A DNA stretch of 64,000 bases from DATFVJ01 sp963712955 (lineage in GTDB: Bacteria; Actinomycetota; Actinomycetes; Streptosporangiales; Streptosporangiaceae). Position numbers and translations under genes: made by a program. Below are positions 18,563 to 28,224 of the stretch, piece after piece; within the stretch, counting starts at the first letter, position 1; each line of letters begins with the position of its first letter. The notes below the pieces were generated by a model that worked only from the letters and a program-made list of their open reading frames with translations, was not told where the DNA came from and did no database searches. The DNA lies in NCBI GenBank assembly GCA_963712955.1, contig CAVQKF010000022.1, positions 62,001 through 126,000 of the forward strand. The letters are read 5' to 3'.

Positions 18563-20426
18563 ATGACATTTCGGCGAAACTTACCCCGCGCCGCCTCGGT
18601 GGCCGTAGCCATCCTGCTCAGCTCGGGCGCAGCGATCGCGCCCGCGGCGGCCGGGCAGGCCCCGGGCGCGGATCAGCTGATTGCCAAGCAGGCTGTCGCG
18701 GTCGGGACGGGCGGAGCCGTGGCCTCCGATGACGTCGAAGCCACGTCCGCCGGGCTCGAGGTGCTGCGCCACGGAGGCAACGCGATCGACGCCGCCGTGG
18801 CCGTCGCCGCGACGCTCGGTGTTGCCGACCCGTTCGTCGCGGGGATCGGCGGCGGCGGTTATCTCGTCTACTACAACGCGCGCACGCATCGCGTCTCGAC
18901 CATCGACGGCAGGGAGACGGCGCCGCGGCTCGCCACAAGCAACCTGTTCATCGATCCGGCCACGGGCAAACCGCTCGCATTCCCCGTCGCGGTGACAAGC
19001 GGCCTGTCTGTCGGCGTGCCCGGGACCTTGATGACCTGGCAGAAGGCGCTCGACACGTGGGGCACCCAGAGCCTCGCGCAGGTGCTGCGCCCGGCGGAAC
19101 GCGTGGCCAGCCAGGGATTCCCCGTCGACGCGAAATTCCGCGAATTGGTCCGCGAGAACGCCGCGAGGTTCGCCCAGTTCTCCCCGACCAGCCAGTTGTT
19201 CCTGCCCGGTGGGCAGCTTCCCGTGGTCGGCTCAATTTTCCGCAACCCACAGCTTGCGGGCACCTACGCGGAGATTGGCCGCCGGGGCGTGGCCGATTTC
19301 TACGGCGGCCCGATCGGCAGCGACATCGTGAACACCGTGGAGCACCTGCCGCTCGCACCGGGCGCCACGCTCACCCCGCTGCCCGGCCTGATGCGGATCG
19401 GCGACCTGCGTGACTACGCCGCGCTTCTGCAAGCCCCGACCCACGTGAACTACCGCGGCTACGACGTTTACGGAAAGGCGCCGTCCTCCAGCGGTGGCAC
19501 GACCACGGGAGAGGCGCTGAACATCCTTTCCAACTTTGACCTGTCGACAATGAGCCGCGTGCAGGCGCTGCACCACTATCTGGAAGCGACCAGGCTCGCC
19601 TTTGCCGACCGCAACCGCTACATCGGTGACCCGGCATTCGTTCAGGTGCCGGTGCGGCAACTGCTTTCGAAATCTTTCGGCCGCCAGCGGGCCTGCCTGA
19701 TCAACCCGGAAAGGGCGCTGATCAGCCCGGTCGCGCCCGGTGACCCGTTCGCGGGTTCCGGCGGGTGCACGCCGGCGCCAGCCGACCACGGCGCGCCAGC
19801 CCAGTGAGGGCACCAACACCAACCATTTCGTGGTGACCGACCGCTTCGGCGACGTCGTTTCCTACACCAACACGATCGAGCAACTCGGTGGCAGCGGCAT
19901 GGTCGTGCCTGGCCGTGGATTCCTGCTGAACAACGAACTGACCGACTTCGACTTCACACCAGCGCAGGCGGGCGTGCCCGATCCGAATCTGCCCGCGGCT
20001 GGCAAGCGGCCCCGGTCGAGCATGTCACCGACGATCGTGCTCAAGTCGGGCAAGCCGTGGCTCGCGGTCGGCTCGCCTGGCGGCGCGTCGATCATCACGA
20101 CCGTGGTGCAGATCCTGATGAACCGCATCGACTTCGGAATGACCCTGCCACAGGCGATCGCGGCACCCCGCGCGTCGCAGCGCAACAGCGCGGTAACGCA
20201 GGCAGAGCCGGCGTTCATCGCCGCGTCGACCACGCCTGGCCTGGAGAAACTTGGGCAGTCTTTCGCCATCGTCGACACCTCGCCGCTCGATCCAACCATA
20301 AAGATCAGCCCCGATATCGGCGCGGCCGCTGGCCTGGAGTTCCTCGGCGGCGGCCGGATCCTCGCGGCCGCGGAACCTGTGCGCACCGGCGGTGGTTCCG
20401 CTGGGGTGGTCCACCCATCCGGGTGA
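18563..20426 (+). pseudogene. ggt: Gamma-glutamyltranspeptidase, split by a frameshift before the catalytic threonine
   Basis: The start is an ATG at 18563, 7 bp after GGAGGA. The precursor begins with a Sec-type signal peptide ending near AAIAPAAA and should be secreted; the enzyme cleaves gamma-glutamyl bonds of glutathione. Residues to ~414 (stop at 19807) are the large subunit. The small subunit continues in another frame from ~19800 to 20426. The catalytic N-terminal threonine is the T of TNHF, followed by VVTDRFGDVVSYTNT and GSGM; the late PGGASIITT motif is intact. Dropping one T at the CAG-TGA junction restores APAQEGTNTNHF. It may be a mutation, a sequencing error or recoding. Confidence 0.9.
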
Positions 20427-20506
20427 CCACGCGGACGGGTCCACGTACACGGGTCTACAGGTAAACGGGGTCCACGGGTCCATTGGGTCCATTGGGTCCC
20501 ACAGGG

Positions 20507-20550
20507 CCCGTGGGCGCCGTGGGTCCCACGGTTCCCACGGCGCCCACGGG
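20507..20550. terminator. Strong stem-loop after ggt
   Basis: Two 17 bp arms (20507-20523, 20534-20550) are perfectly complementary around a 10 nt loop. It begins 80 bp after the ggt stop and 114 bp before rpiA. Small GGTCCATTG-type repeats precede it. It could be a transcription terminator for ggt or an mRNA structure ahead of rpiA. Confidence 0.7.
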
Positions 20551-20663
20551 GCTGCCGTGACGGAGTGGTGGTCATCGCTTGCCTGCCGTCCACCAGGGCA
20601 GCTTGCCCGGGTCCTGGCCCGAAGATGGACAGCCGCGCTACATTCGACACGCGGGAGGGCGCG

Positions 20664-21323
20664 ATGACTATTGATGCTGAAACCGAGAAGAAGGCCGCCG
20701 CCGAAGCCTCGGCGGAGCTCGTCGAGGACGGGATGACGGTGGGCCTTGGCACCGGTTCGACCGTCGCTTATCTGCTTCCCGCACTGGCCAGGCGCGCGCT
20801 CTCGGTGCGCTGCGTATCCACCTCGCCGCGGACTGAGCAAGTGGCACGGCGGCTCGGATTGCGCGTGGAGCCGTTTTCCTCGATCGAGCGCTTCGACATC
20901 ACGATCGACGGCGCTGACCAGGTCGCACCCGACGGCTGGCTGGTCAAGGGCGGCGGCGCCGCGCATACCCGCGAGAAGATCGTCGCCGTCTCCGCGGACC
21001 GTTTCGTGATAATCGCCGACTCGACGAAAACGGTTGAGGCCCTGCACAGTCCCGTGCCGCTCGAGCTCATCGAGTTCGGGCTCGCCTCCACCCTCCGCCG
21101 CCTCGGCAGCGTCAAGCTGCGCGACGTCGCAAGGAGCCCGGACGGCGGGGTCATCGCCGACTTCACCGGTGACTTCAGTGATCCGGCGGCGCTTGCGGCC
21201 CTCCTGTCAGCAACTCCTGGCGTCGTCGACCACGGGCTCTTCCCGCCCCAGATGGTGACCACCGTACTGGTGGGACGCGGTCAATCGGTGGATGCCATCT
21301 CCGTCAGCCGGGCCGGGCACTGA
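20664..21323 (+). CDS. rpiA: Ribose-5-phosphate isomerase A
   Basis: 219 residues from the ATG at 20664 after GGGAGGGCGC; the open frame further upstream is not family-like. It interconverts ribose-5-phosphate and ribulose-5-phosphate. The phosphate-binding GLGTGSTV is near residue 30, followed by DITIDGADQV with the active-site aspartates and KGGGAAHTREK with the catalytic glutamate and lysine. It faces pgi on the other strand; both supply the pentose phosphate pathway. rpe lies at 55-56 kb. Confidence 0.95.
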   Translation: MTIDAETEKKAAAEASAELVEDGMTVGLGTGSTVAYLLPALARRALSVRCVSTSPRTEQVARRLGLRVEPFSSIERFDITIDGADQVAPDGWLVKGGGAAHTREKIVAVSADRFVIIADSTKTVEALHSPVPLELIEFGLASTLRRLGSVKLRDVARSPDGGVIADFTGDFSDPAALAALLSATPGVVDHGLFPPQMVTTVLVGRGQSVDAISVSRAGH

Positions 21324-21375
21324 CCCGGCAAGGGCGGGGAGCCTGCGGGGAGCCCTCTGTCTCTTCAGTGCGCGT

Positions 21376-23004
21376 CTATTTCTTCAGTGCGCGGTAGCGC
21401 CGGATGAGGGCGTTGGTCGACGAGTCGTGGGTGAGGTCGGGTTCTGTGTCGCTTTCGAGTTCGGGGATGATCTGTTTGGCAAGGACTTTGCCGAGCTCGA
21501 CGCCCCATTGGTCGAAAGAGTCGATGTCCCAGATGGCGCCCTGGGTGAAGACGGCGTGCTCGTAGAGGGCGACGAGCGAGCCGAGCACGCGGGGGGTGAG
21601 CTTTTCCGCCAGCAGCACGTTGGTCGGCCGGTTTCCCTCCATGACCCGGTGCGGCACCACGCTGTCTGGGGTTCCGTCGGCCCGTACCTCCTCCGCGGTC
21701 TTGCCGAAGGCCAGTGCCTGCGCCTGGGCGAAGACGTTCGAGGACAGGATGTCGTGGTGGTCACGCAGCGGGTTGAGGGTCTTGGCGAACCCGATGAGAT
21801 CGACAGGAATGAGCTTGGTGCCCTGGTGGATGAGCTGGTAGAAGCTGTGCTGGCCGTTGGTGCCCGGCTCACCCCAGTACACCGCGCCCGTCTCGCAGCC
21901 GACCATGCGGCCGTCCAGCGTGACGTGTTTGCCGTTGGATTCCATGGTCAGCTGCTGCAGGTAGGCAGGGAACCGCTTCAGGTACTGCTCGTAGGGCAAC
22001 ACGCCGGTGGTCTGGGCGCCGAAGAAATCCCCGTACCAGACCGCGAGCAGGCCCATGAGGACAGGCAGGTTCCTGGCCAGCGGAGCCGTAAGGAAGTGCT
22101 CGTCCATGTCGTGGAACCCTGCCAGCATCTCGCGGAAGTTCGCCGGCCCGATGGCGACCATCGTGGACAGGCCGATCGCCGAATCCATCGAGTAGCGACC
22201 GCCGACCCAGTCCCAGAAACCGAACATGTTCGCCGTGTCGATACCGAACTCCGCGACACGCTCCGCGTTGGTCGACACGGCCACGAAATGCCTGGCGACC
22301 GACTTCTCATCACCGAGCTCACCCACCAGCCACTCGCGCGCGGATGTGGCGTTGGTGACGGTCTCCAGCGTGCCGAACGTCTTCGACGACACGATGAACA
22401 ACGTCTCCTCCGCTGACAGATCCCTGACCGCCTCGACGAAGTCAGTCGAATCAACGTTGGAGACAAACCGGAAGGTCAGGTCGCGGCGTGAATATGCACG
22501 GAGCGCTTCGTACGCCATCACCGGCCCAAGATCGGAACCGCCGATTCCGATGTTGACGACGTTCCTGATCTGTTTGCCCGTGTGGCCCCTCCACTCCCCC
22601 GACCGCACCGCATCAGCAAAACTGCTCATCCGGTCCAAAACCGCGTGGACCTCCCCCACCACATCCACACCATCAACCACGAGCGAGGAGCCCTGCGGCA
22701 TCCGCAGCGCGACATGCAGCACCGGCCGGTCTTCTGACACGTTGATGTGCTCACCGCGGAACATCGCCTCCCGCCGCTCGGGCACGCCGGATTCCTCCGC
22801 GAGATCGACGAGCAGCCGCATCGTCTCGTCGGTGACCCGGTTCTTGGAGTAGTCGAGGTAAAGACCAGCGGCCTCGGCCACCAGCCGCTCACCACGCTCA
22901 GGATCCTCGGCAAACACATCCCGCAGATGACGACCCGCGATCCCGGCATAATGCCGCTCCAGCGCCTTGTAGGCAGGACGCTCCAGAAGCGGGGTTACGG
23001 ACAT
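21376..23004 (-). CDS. pgi: Glucose-6-phosphate isomerase
   Basis: 542 residues, normal length. It interconverts glucose-6-phosphate and fructose-6-phosphate. Recognised segments are NIGIGGSDLGP, SKTFGTLETVTNA (phosphate loop), a GVLPYEQYLKRFPAYLQQ stretch including the catalytic region, and GQHSFYQLIHQG with the ring-opening histidine. The ATG at 23004 follows GGAGATACCCGCC. A 13 bp direct repeat, TCTTCAGTGCGCG, sits across the stop codon (21362-21374, 21381-21393), a small duplication at the 3' end. Convergent with rpiA, 52 bp apart. Confidence 0.97.
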   Translation of the reverse strand: MSVTPLLERPAYKALERHYAGIAGRHLRDVFAEDPERGERLVAEAAGLYLDYSKNRVTDETMRLLVDLAEESGVPERREAMFRGEHINVSEDRPVLHVALRMPQGSSLVVDGVDVVGEVHAVLDRMSSFADAVRSGEWRGHTGKQIRNVVNIGIGGSDLGPVMAYEALRAYSRRDLTFRFVSNVDSTDFVEAVRDLSAEETLFIVSSKTFGTLETVTNATSAREWLVGELGDEKSVARHFVAVSTNAERVAEFGIDTANMFGFWDWVGGRYSMDSAIGLSTMVAIGPANFREMLAGFHDMDEHFLTAPLARNLPVLMGLLAVWYGDFFGAQTTGVLPYEQYLKRFPAYLQQLTMESNGKHVTLDGRMVGCETGAVYWGEPGTNGQHSFYQLIHQGTKLIPVDLIGFAKTLNPLRDHHDILSSNVFAQAQALAFGKTAEEVRADGTPDSVVPHRVMEGNRPTNVLLAEKLTPRVLGSLVALYEHAVFTQGAIWDIDSFDQWGVELGKVLAKQIIPELESDTEPDLTHDSSTNALIRRYRALKK

Positions 23005-23229
23005 GGCGGGTATCTCCGATCAGTCGGGCGGACGGTCAGTCGCGCGGACGGTCAGGCAGGCAGGCTGGCAGCCTGCCGGGCGAGCGCCACACGCGCAGCG
23101 TCGATCCCGCCATCAGCTCCTGCCATGCCTGAATGAATGGTCTCGCACCATCGGTCGGGAGCTTCCCGCGGCCCACTGTCCCGGCTGGCGGGGACTCACC
23201 CCTTGTTCCAGCGGTAGCACGACCAGCCG

Positions 23230-23613
23230 CTACCCGTCCACCGGGCCGGGCCGCGGCCCATCGAGCAGCGCCGCAAGCCGTTTTGGCGCGATCATCCGGT
23301 AACTATCCTCGACAAGCTCGGCGATCTCCTGCCAGTCCTGGTCCACGTCGAGGCGTGCGCCCACCCATCCCTTGGGGCCCACATAGGCAGGGACGAAGAA
23401 ACGATCAGGGGCTGCCGCCACGAGTGCCTCCTGCACTCCCGGGCCTGCCTTGAACGTCATGGACAGCCCGTCCTCACTTGTCATGACGAAGAGCTTGTCG
23501 CGGATTCTGAACGAGGGCGCCGTGTGACCGCCGAAGGCCCTCTCCGCCGCCTCGGGCAGCGACAGGCAGATGTCCCTGAGCCGTGTCATCGCGTCAGTGC
23601 TCACCTGTGCCAT
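23230..23613 (-). CDS. MmcQ/YjbR family protein
   Basis: 127 residues of the CyaY-like-fold MmcQ/YjbR family: LPEAAERAFGGHTAPSFRIRDK at the N-terminus, then VPAYVGPKGWVGARLD and a C-terminal DSYRMIAPKRL helix. The family is described as DNA-binding-protein-like, but no activity is established. Downstream of the phosphatase gene on the same strand, separated by the palindromic repeat at 23641-23699. Confidence 0.9.
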   Translation of the reverse strand: MAQVSTDAMTRLRDICLSLPEAAERAFGGHTAPSFRIRDKLFVMTSEDGLSMTFKAGPGVQEALVAAAPDRFFVPAYVGPKGWVGARLDVDQDWQEIAELVEDSYRMIAPKRLAALLDGPRPGPVDG

Positions 23614-23640
23614 TCTTCCCGAACCCGGGGGCCCCGCTCG

Positions 23641-23699
23641 CCCCAGCGATGGCCCGTTGCTGGTGCCCTGACCCCAGCGATGGCCCGTTGCTGGGGTCA
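23641..23699. repeat. Palindromic intergenic repeat, one partial and one full copy
   Basis: The core CAGCGATGGCCCGTTGCTGG is present twice (from 23643 and 23673). The second copy is a hairpin: TGACCCCAGC (23669-23678), an 11 nt loop, GCTGGGGTCA (23690-23699). It includes the stop codon of the phosphatase gene and can act as its terminator. A close relative lies at 55281-55308 after rpe. Confidence 0.8.
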
Positions 23700-25577
23700 G
23701 CCGGGCGTCGACACGTCAATCTCTGCCGTGGGGAGCGCCTGCTCGAACCAGACCACCTTCCCGTCGGACGTCCGGTTGGCTCCCCAGCGCCGGGCCAGCG
23801 GGCTGACCAGGTGCAGCCCGCGGCCGGCCTCATCGGTCTGCGTGACATGGCGCAGCGCCGGGAGGTGGTGGTCGTCGTCGCTGACCTCGCACAGCAGGGC
23901 GTCGGTGCGCATCAGCCGTAGCCCGATCGGCCGCGAGGCGTACCGCGCGGCGTTCGTGGCCAGTTCGCTGGCGAGCAGCTCGGTCACGTCGCAGCACGCG
24001 GACAGGCCCCAGCCCGCCAGGGTGCGCCGCACCAGCTGGCGGACCGCACGGGGGGTGGCGGGACCTGGATTGAGCAGCCATTCGGCTACGTCGACGCTTG
24101 GAATCCCGCGCAGGCGCGCGATGAGCAGCGCCACGTCGTCCTCTCTGTCGTGGGTATGCAGCGCGCGCAGCAAGATCTCGCACAGGCCGTCCGGCGTGAC
24201 GCCCGGCGCTGCGAGGTTTTCGCAGAGCGCGGCCAGGCCCGATCCGATGTCCCTGCCGCGCATCTCCACCAGCCCGTCGGTGCACAGCACCAGCAGTTCA
24301 CCGTCAGCGGCCGGCACCTCCACGGGTTCGAAGGCGACACCGCCGACGCCGATCGGCGCGCCGGTCGGAAGATGGCTAAGCAGTTCCGCCTGACCGTCCA
24401 CGTGAACAAGAACGGGCGGTATGTGGCCGGCGTTGGCGATCACACAGGTCCGCGCGACCGGGTCGTAGACCGCGTAGATGCACGTGGCGAGATGATCGTC
24501 GTCGAGCCGCTGGGCGAGATCGTCAAGGTGACGCAGCACCTGCTCGGGCGGCAGGTCGAGAGCCGCGAGAGTCTGGACGGCGGTCCGAAGGTGACCCATG
24601 ATCGCTGCCGAGCGGATGCCGTGGCCCATGACATCGCCGACGACCAGCGCGACGCGGCTCCCCGGCAGCGGGATGGCGTCGAACCAGTCACCCCCGACCT
24701 GGGCGTTCTTGCTGCCTGGGAGATAGCGATGGGCGACCTCCACGCCAGCAAGGCGGGGCGGCTCGGCTGGGAGCATGCTGTGCTGTAGCGCGTCGGCGGT
24801 CGCCGCCTCGCCACGGTACCTGCACGCGCCGCTGACGCCGTGGCTGGTCTGCGCCGCGAGCTGTGCCGCCGTGAGGACGTCGATGTCATCGAAGGAAGAC
24901 CGGCCGGGCCCGCGCAGCATGATCGCGCAGCCAACGGACCGCCCGCTGACGCTGAGCGGCACAGCCAGCAGGGAACGATCACGCACAAGCGCCTCGAGAT
25001 CACCCGTCCGGTGGCCGTTGGCCAGCTCGCTGGCCTCGGCCGTGCCAATTCGCGGCAGCACGACAGGCTGCCCGGACGTCATCGCCTGCCTGCCTGGGCT
25101 GCCGGGCTTCATGACCTGCACCTCGCCCTCGGGCACGGTGTCGCGCCAGAGCCCGGGCTCCTCGTCGTGAACCACGGCCACGCGGCGCACCGCCGCGGAC
25201 GCGGCGTCCTGCCCGGGCTCCCCGATGCCGGGCACTTCCGCGGTCAGCAGCCCGTCGAGCAGGTGAATCGCGACGACGTCCGCGAGGAACGGCACGACCG
25301 CGTGACCCAGACCACGGACCGTTTCCTCCAGATCCAGGCCGTCCCCGATCTTGAGGGTCGCATCGTTGAGGAACTGGAGCCGCGCACGCAGCGCATGGGC
25401 ATCCGCGTCCTGCGACCGGGACGCCCCGCTGCTGGTGGGTAACCTCGGTGCGTCGCCGGTCCCTCCGCCGAGCAGCTCCATTGGTGGCCTCACTGGCAAC
25501 GCTACGATCTTCTCTGCGCCATGGTCAGCGAGTGTCCAGGCACCGCGGGAATCAGTGTTTCGCTTTCGCCTGGTCAT
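23697..25577 (-). CDS. GAF-PP2C (SpoIIE-type) phosphatase with C-terminal anti-sigma-like ATPase domain
   Basis: 626 residues. Residues ~70-235 form a GAF sensor domain; ~240-470 a PP2C/SpoIIE serine phosphatase with the metal motifs VGGDWFDAIPL, VVGDVMGHG and LLVLCTDGLVE plus a REDDVALL terminal motif; ~480-615 an RsbW-like HATPase with ELLASELATNAARYA (N box) and a GRGLHLVSPLARRWG G box. Such proteins control partner-switching of anti-anti-sigma factors under stress. The gene shares an ATGA overlap with the upstream methyltransferase gene. The ligand of the GAF domain is unknown. Confidence 0.93.
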   Translation of the reverse strand: MTRRKRNTDSRGAWTLADHGAEKIVALPVRPPMELLGGGTGDAPRLPTSSGASRSQDADAHALRARLQFLNDATLKIGDGLDLEETVRGLGHAVVPFLADVVAIHLLDGLLTAEVPGIGEPGQDAASAAVRRVAVVHDEEPGLWRDTVPEGEVQVMKPGSPGRQAMTSGQPVVLPRIGTAEASELANGHRTGDLEALVRDRSLLAVPLSVSGRSVGCAIMLRGPGRSSFDDIDVLTAAQLAAQTSHGVSGACRYRGEAATADALQHSMLPAEPPRLAGVEVAHRYLPGSKNAQVGGDWFDAIPLPGSRVALVVGDVMGHGIRSAAIMGHLRTAVQTLAALDLPPEQVLRHLDDLAQRLDDDHLATCIYAVYDPVARTCVIANAGHIPPVLVHVDGQAELLSHLPTGAPIGVGGVAFEPVEVPAADGELLVLCTDGLVEMRGRDIGSGLAALCENLAAPGVTPDGLCEILLRALHTHDREDDVALLIARLRGIPSVDVAEWLLNPGPATPRAVRQLVRRTLAGWGLSACCDVTELLASELATNAARYASRPIGLRLMRTDALLCEVSDDDHHLPALRHVTQTDEAGRGLHLVSPLARRWGANRTSDGKVVWFEQALPTAEIDVSTPG

Positions 25578-26254
25578 TTGAGCCGACGGCAGTTCAGGAA
25601 GAGCTGGATCTCGGGCCTGGCCTCAGTGCTTGCGGGCGCGTAGGAGATCACTTCCTCTTCCTCGATCGAAAAGCCCGCCTCGCTCAGGAGGGACCGCAGC
25701 TCATCCCGCAGATATCCGGTGACGAGGATCCTCGATCCGAGGAAGTGGATAGGCACGTCGTCCACGTCGGCCTCGACCATGGCCAGCGAAAACAGGCCAC
25801 CCGGCACCAGCACCTGATGGATCAGGCCCAAAGCACGCGGAATGACTGCCCGCGGCAGATGGAGCAGTGAGAAGAACGCGGCTACCGCATCGTAGGCATC
25901 TGGCCGTTGCCCCAGATCCATTACATCCAGCTCAAGGAACCGCGCCTCTGGAACGTTGCTCCGCCCGCGCGCCAGCATGCCGGGCGAGATGTCGATGCCG
26001 GTGACCACGCAGCCCCCGTCAGCGAGCTGCTGGACCGTCGGCAACCCGGTGCCGCATCCGACATCCAGCACCCGCGCCATCGGCCCTAGCCGTGCCAGCA
26101 GCCATTTTCCGCAGGCCAGCTGCCCATCCTTGTGCGGGAACGCCTCGTCGTAGCGGTCGCCGATGCGGTCATACGCCGCTGCCTGCCCGGCTTCGCGACC
26201 AGGCCATCCGACCGGCTCGCCTGCATCCGCCTGGCCGAACGCCTCGCCGGTCAT
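25574..26254 (-). CDS. SAM-dependent methyltransferase
   Basis: 226 residues from the ATG at 26254 (GAAAGGAAG upstream); the frame is open for 50 more unconserved codons. The class I fold is shown by VLDVGCGTGLPTVQQLA (SAM motif I), GIDISPGMLARGR, and a LHLPRAVIPRALGLIHQVLVPGG post-motif. It resembles the Methyltransf_11/25 group acting on small molecules. Translation is coupled to the downstream phosphatase gene. Substrate unknown. Confidence 0.88.
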   Translation of the reverse strand: MTGEAFGQADAGEPVGWPGREAGQAAAYDRIGDRYDEAFPHKDGQLACGKWLLARLGPMARVLDVGCGTGLPTVQQLADGGCVVTGIDISPGMLARGRSNVPEARFLELDVMDLGQRPDAYDAVAAFFSLLHLPRAVIPRALGLIHQVLVPGGLFSLAMVEADVDDVPIHFLGSRILVTGYLRDELRSLLSEAGFSIEEEEVISYAPASTEARPEIQLFLNCRRLK

Positions 26255-26551
26255 GCGCAACTGCTTCCTTTCGTCATCGACCTCGGACGAGCCCACAGTG
26301 AGACCTCGGCCGACGGCCCGGACCGGGACACGCCGACGCGCAACGGCCGACGCTGATCCCGCGACTGCGCACAACCCTAAGGTCGCCCGGGGCCGCCCTG
26401 GCACCCTGTTTACCCAATATTTTCATGCTCTGAAACATGTACGGCATATGATCCGGTCGTTGATCATCAATCGTTATTGCGTCATTCTATGCCAGCTAGC
26501 GGCCTACGATACTGTCCGTCGCATTCGCAACATCCTGAGACGAGGTGCCGT

Positions 26552-28045
26552 ATGCTGCAAGAACCGACCCGGCGCAGCTTCGTACGCGGGATCACCGCAG
26601 GGGCCTTGATCACCGGATTCGATCCGCTGAGCCGCAACTGGATCTCCGGTATCCATGGGCACGGATCGGCCCGCCATGTGCCGCAGCTAAAAGGCCGCTT
26701 GATCTTTGACGACACCGGCGTTACGGACGCGGCGGACGACTTCGGCCACATCGTCCACCGCAGGCCGCTCGCCGTGCTGCAACCCGGCTCGATCGAGGAC
26801 GTCGCCGTGATGCTGCGGTTCTGCCACGACCACCTGATCACGGCAGCCGCCCGCGGTCAGGGTCACGCGACGTACGGACAGGCCCAGGTGGCAGGCGGGC
26901 TTGTCATCGACATGAGCACGCTGGACGCCATCGAGGTGTCGGCGGACCGGGTCACGGTGGAGGCGGGTGCCCGGTGGAGCGCACTGCTGAACGCGACGCT
27001 GCGCCGCGGGCTGACACCTCCAGTGCTCACCGACTACCTGGAGTTATCAGTCGCTGGCACACTGTCGGTTGGCGGCGTCGGAGGTGCGTCCCACCATTTC
27101 GGCGCGCAGGTCGACAACGTCGTCGAACTCGAGGTCGTCACGGGAACGGGACAGCGCCTGGCCTGCTCTCCCACACGCAGGCCAGGGCTGTTCCGCGCGG
27201 CGGTGGCCGGCCTTGGCCAATGCGCCATCCTTGTCCGCGCCACACTGCGGGTGCAGCCCAGCCGCGCCTCCGTCAGGCACTACCTCCTGTTCTATCCGTC
27301 AGTCCGGGCGCTCACCGCCGACCAGCGGCGCGTTGTCGCCGATGGCCGGTTCTCCTTCGTGGAGGGCGAGGCGCAGCCGATGCCTAACGGCTCCGCTGGG
27401 TGGCAGTACTATCTGGAGGCCGCCGTGTACTACGACGGGGCACCGCCCGACGATGCGGCCCTGATCGGTGACCTCTCCTACGAACGGGGAACCGAGCAGA
27501 TCTCCGATCTCACCTACTTCGACTTCCTCGACAGGCTTGCCTCCGCCGTCGCGTTCCTCAAGTCGACCGGTGAGTGGTTCGACCCCCACCCATGGTGGAA
27601 CGTCTTCCTGCCCGACAGCGCCACGGACGCGTTCGTGTCGGACGTGCTAACCGAGCTCACGCCTGCCGACATCGGCGCGAGCGGCGTAATCTTGCTGTAC
27701 CCGCTGCTCCGAAAGGCCTTGACGGCGCCGCTGCTCCGCGTTCCCGGCGAGGACCTGATTTTCCTTTTCTCGCTGCTGAGGACCGCGGCCCCGGACGCCG
27801 GCGCGATCAGCGCCGATGCGATGATCGCCGCCAACCGCGCCCTCTACGACCGGGTGCGCGGTCTCGGCGGCTACCAGTACCCTATCGGCTCCATCCCCAC
27901 GACCCCGGACGACTGGCGCGCCCACTTCGGCCAAGCCTGGCCGCTGCTCGCGGGCGCCAGGCACCGCTACGACCCGCGCGGGATTCTCACCCCGGGACAG
28001 GGGATCTTCCCCGTGCCGCCCGCCGTCCATGGGCGCGCGCTCTGA
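26552..28045 (+). CDS. Tat-exported FAD oxidoreductase, cytokinin dehydrogenase-like
   Basis: 497 residues from the ATG at 26552, which directly precedes a twin-arginine signal (TRRSFVRG followed by a hydrophobic stretch). The FAD-binding PCMH domain contains ARGQGHATYGQAQ, where the histidine matches the FAD-linked residue of plant cytokinin oxidases (GRGHS in those), then a GGLVIDMSTLD segment. The C-terminal domain has WQYYLEAAVYYDG and FDPHPWWNVFLPDS, both cytokinin-dehydrogenase signatures. Family homologues cleave the side chain of isopentenyl-type cytokinins; a related FAD oxidase of another small molecule remains possible. It stands alone. Confidence 0.82.
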   Translation: MLQEPTRRSFVRGITAGALITGFDPLSRNWISGIHGHGSARHVPQLKGRLIFDDTGVTDAADDFGHIVHRRPLAVLQPGSIEDVAVMLRFCHDHLITAAARGQGHATYGQAQVAGGLVIDMSTLDAIEVSADRVTVEAGARWSALLNATLRRGLTPPVLTDYLELSVAGTLSVGGVGGASHHFGAQVDNVVELEVVTGTGQRLACSPTRRPGLFRAAVAGLGQCAILVRATLRVQPSRASVRHYLLFYPSVRALTADQRRVVADGRFSFVEGEAQPMPNGSAGWQYYLEAAVYYDGAPPDDAALIGDLSYERGTEQISDLTYFDFLDRLASAVAFLKSTGEWFDPHPWWNVFLPDSATDAFVSDVLTELTPADIGASGVILLYPLLRKALTAPLLRVPGEDLIFLFSLLRTAAPDAGAISADAMIAANRALYDRVRGLGGYQYPIGSIPTTPDDWRAHFGQAWPLLAGARHRYDPRGILTPGQGIFPVPPAVHGRAL

Positions 28046-28224
28046 TCTTCCTGGGCGATGATTTCCCTTGGCTTATTGGCGCTCCTTATCGCCTTTCCGG
28101 CCGACCGCGTGCTAGTGTCGCAAGATCTGTTTCACTTTACAGATCATTTCGATCTTCTACCTGGCTGGCCTGCGGCGATGCTCTGTGCAGCCGTAAAGGT
28201 CAACAGTTCTGCCTACACTAGGTG

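Noticed and set aside
20025..21047. 340-residue minus-strand frame with Gly/Pro/Trp-rich, collagen-like stretch
   Set aside because: The repetitive peptide is produced by the 17 bp hairpin and GGTCCATTG repeats after ggt; the rest is antisense to ggt and rpiA.
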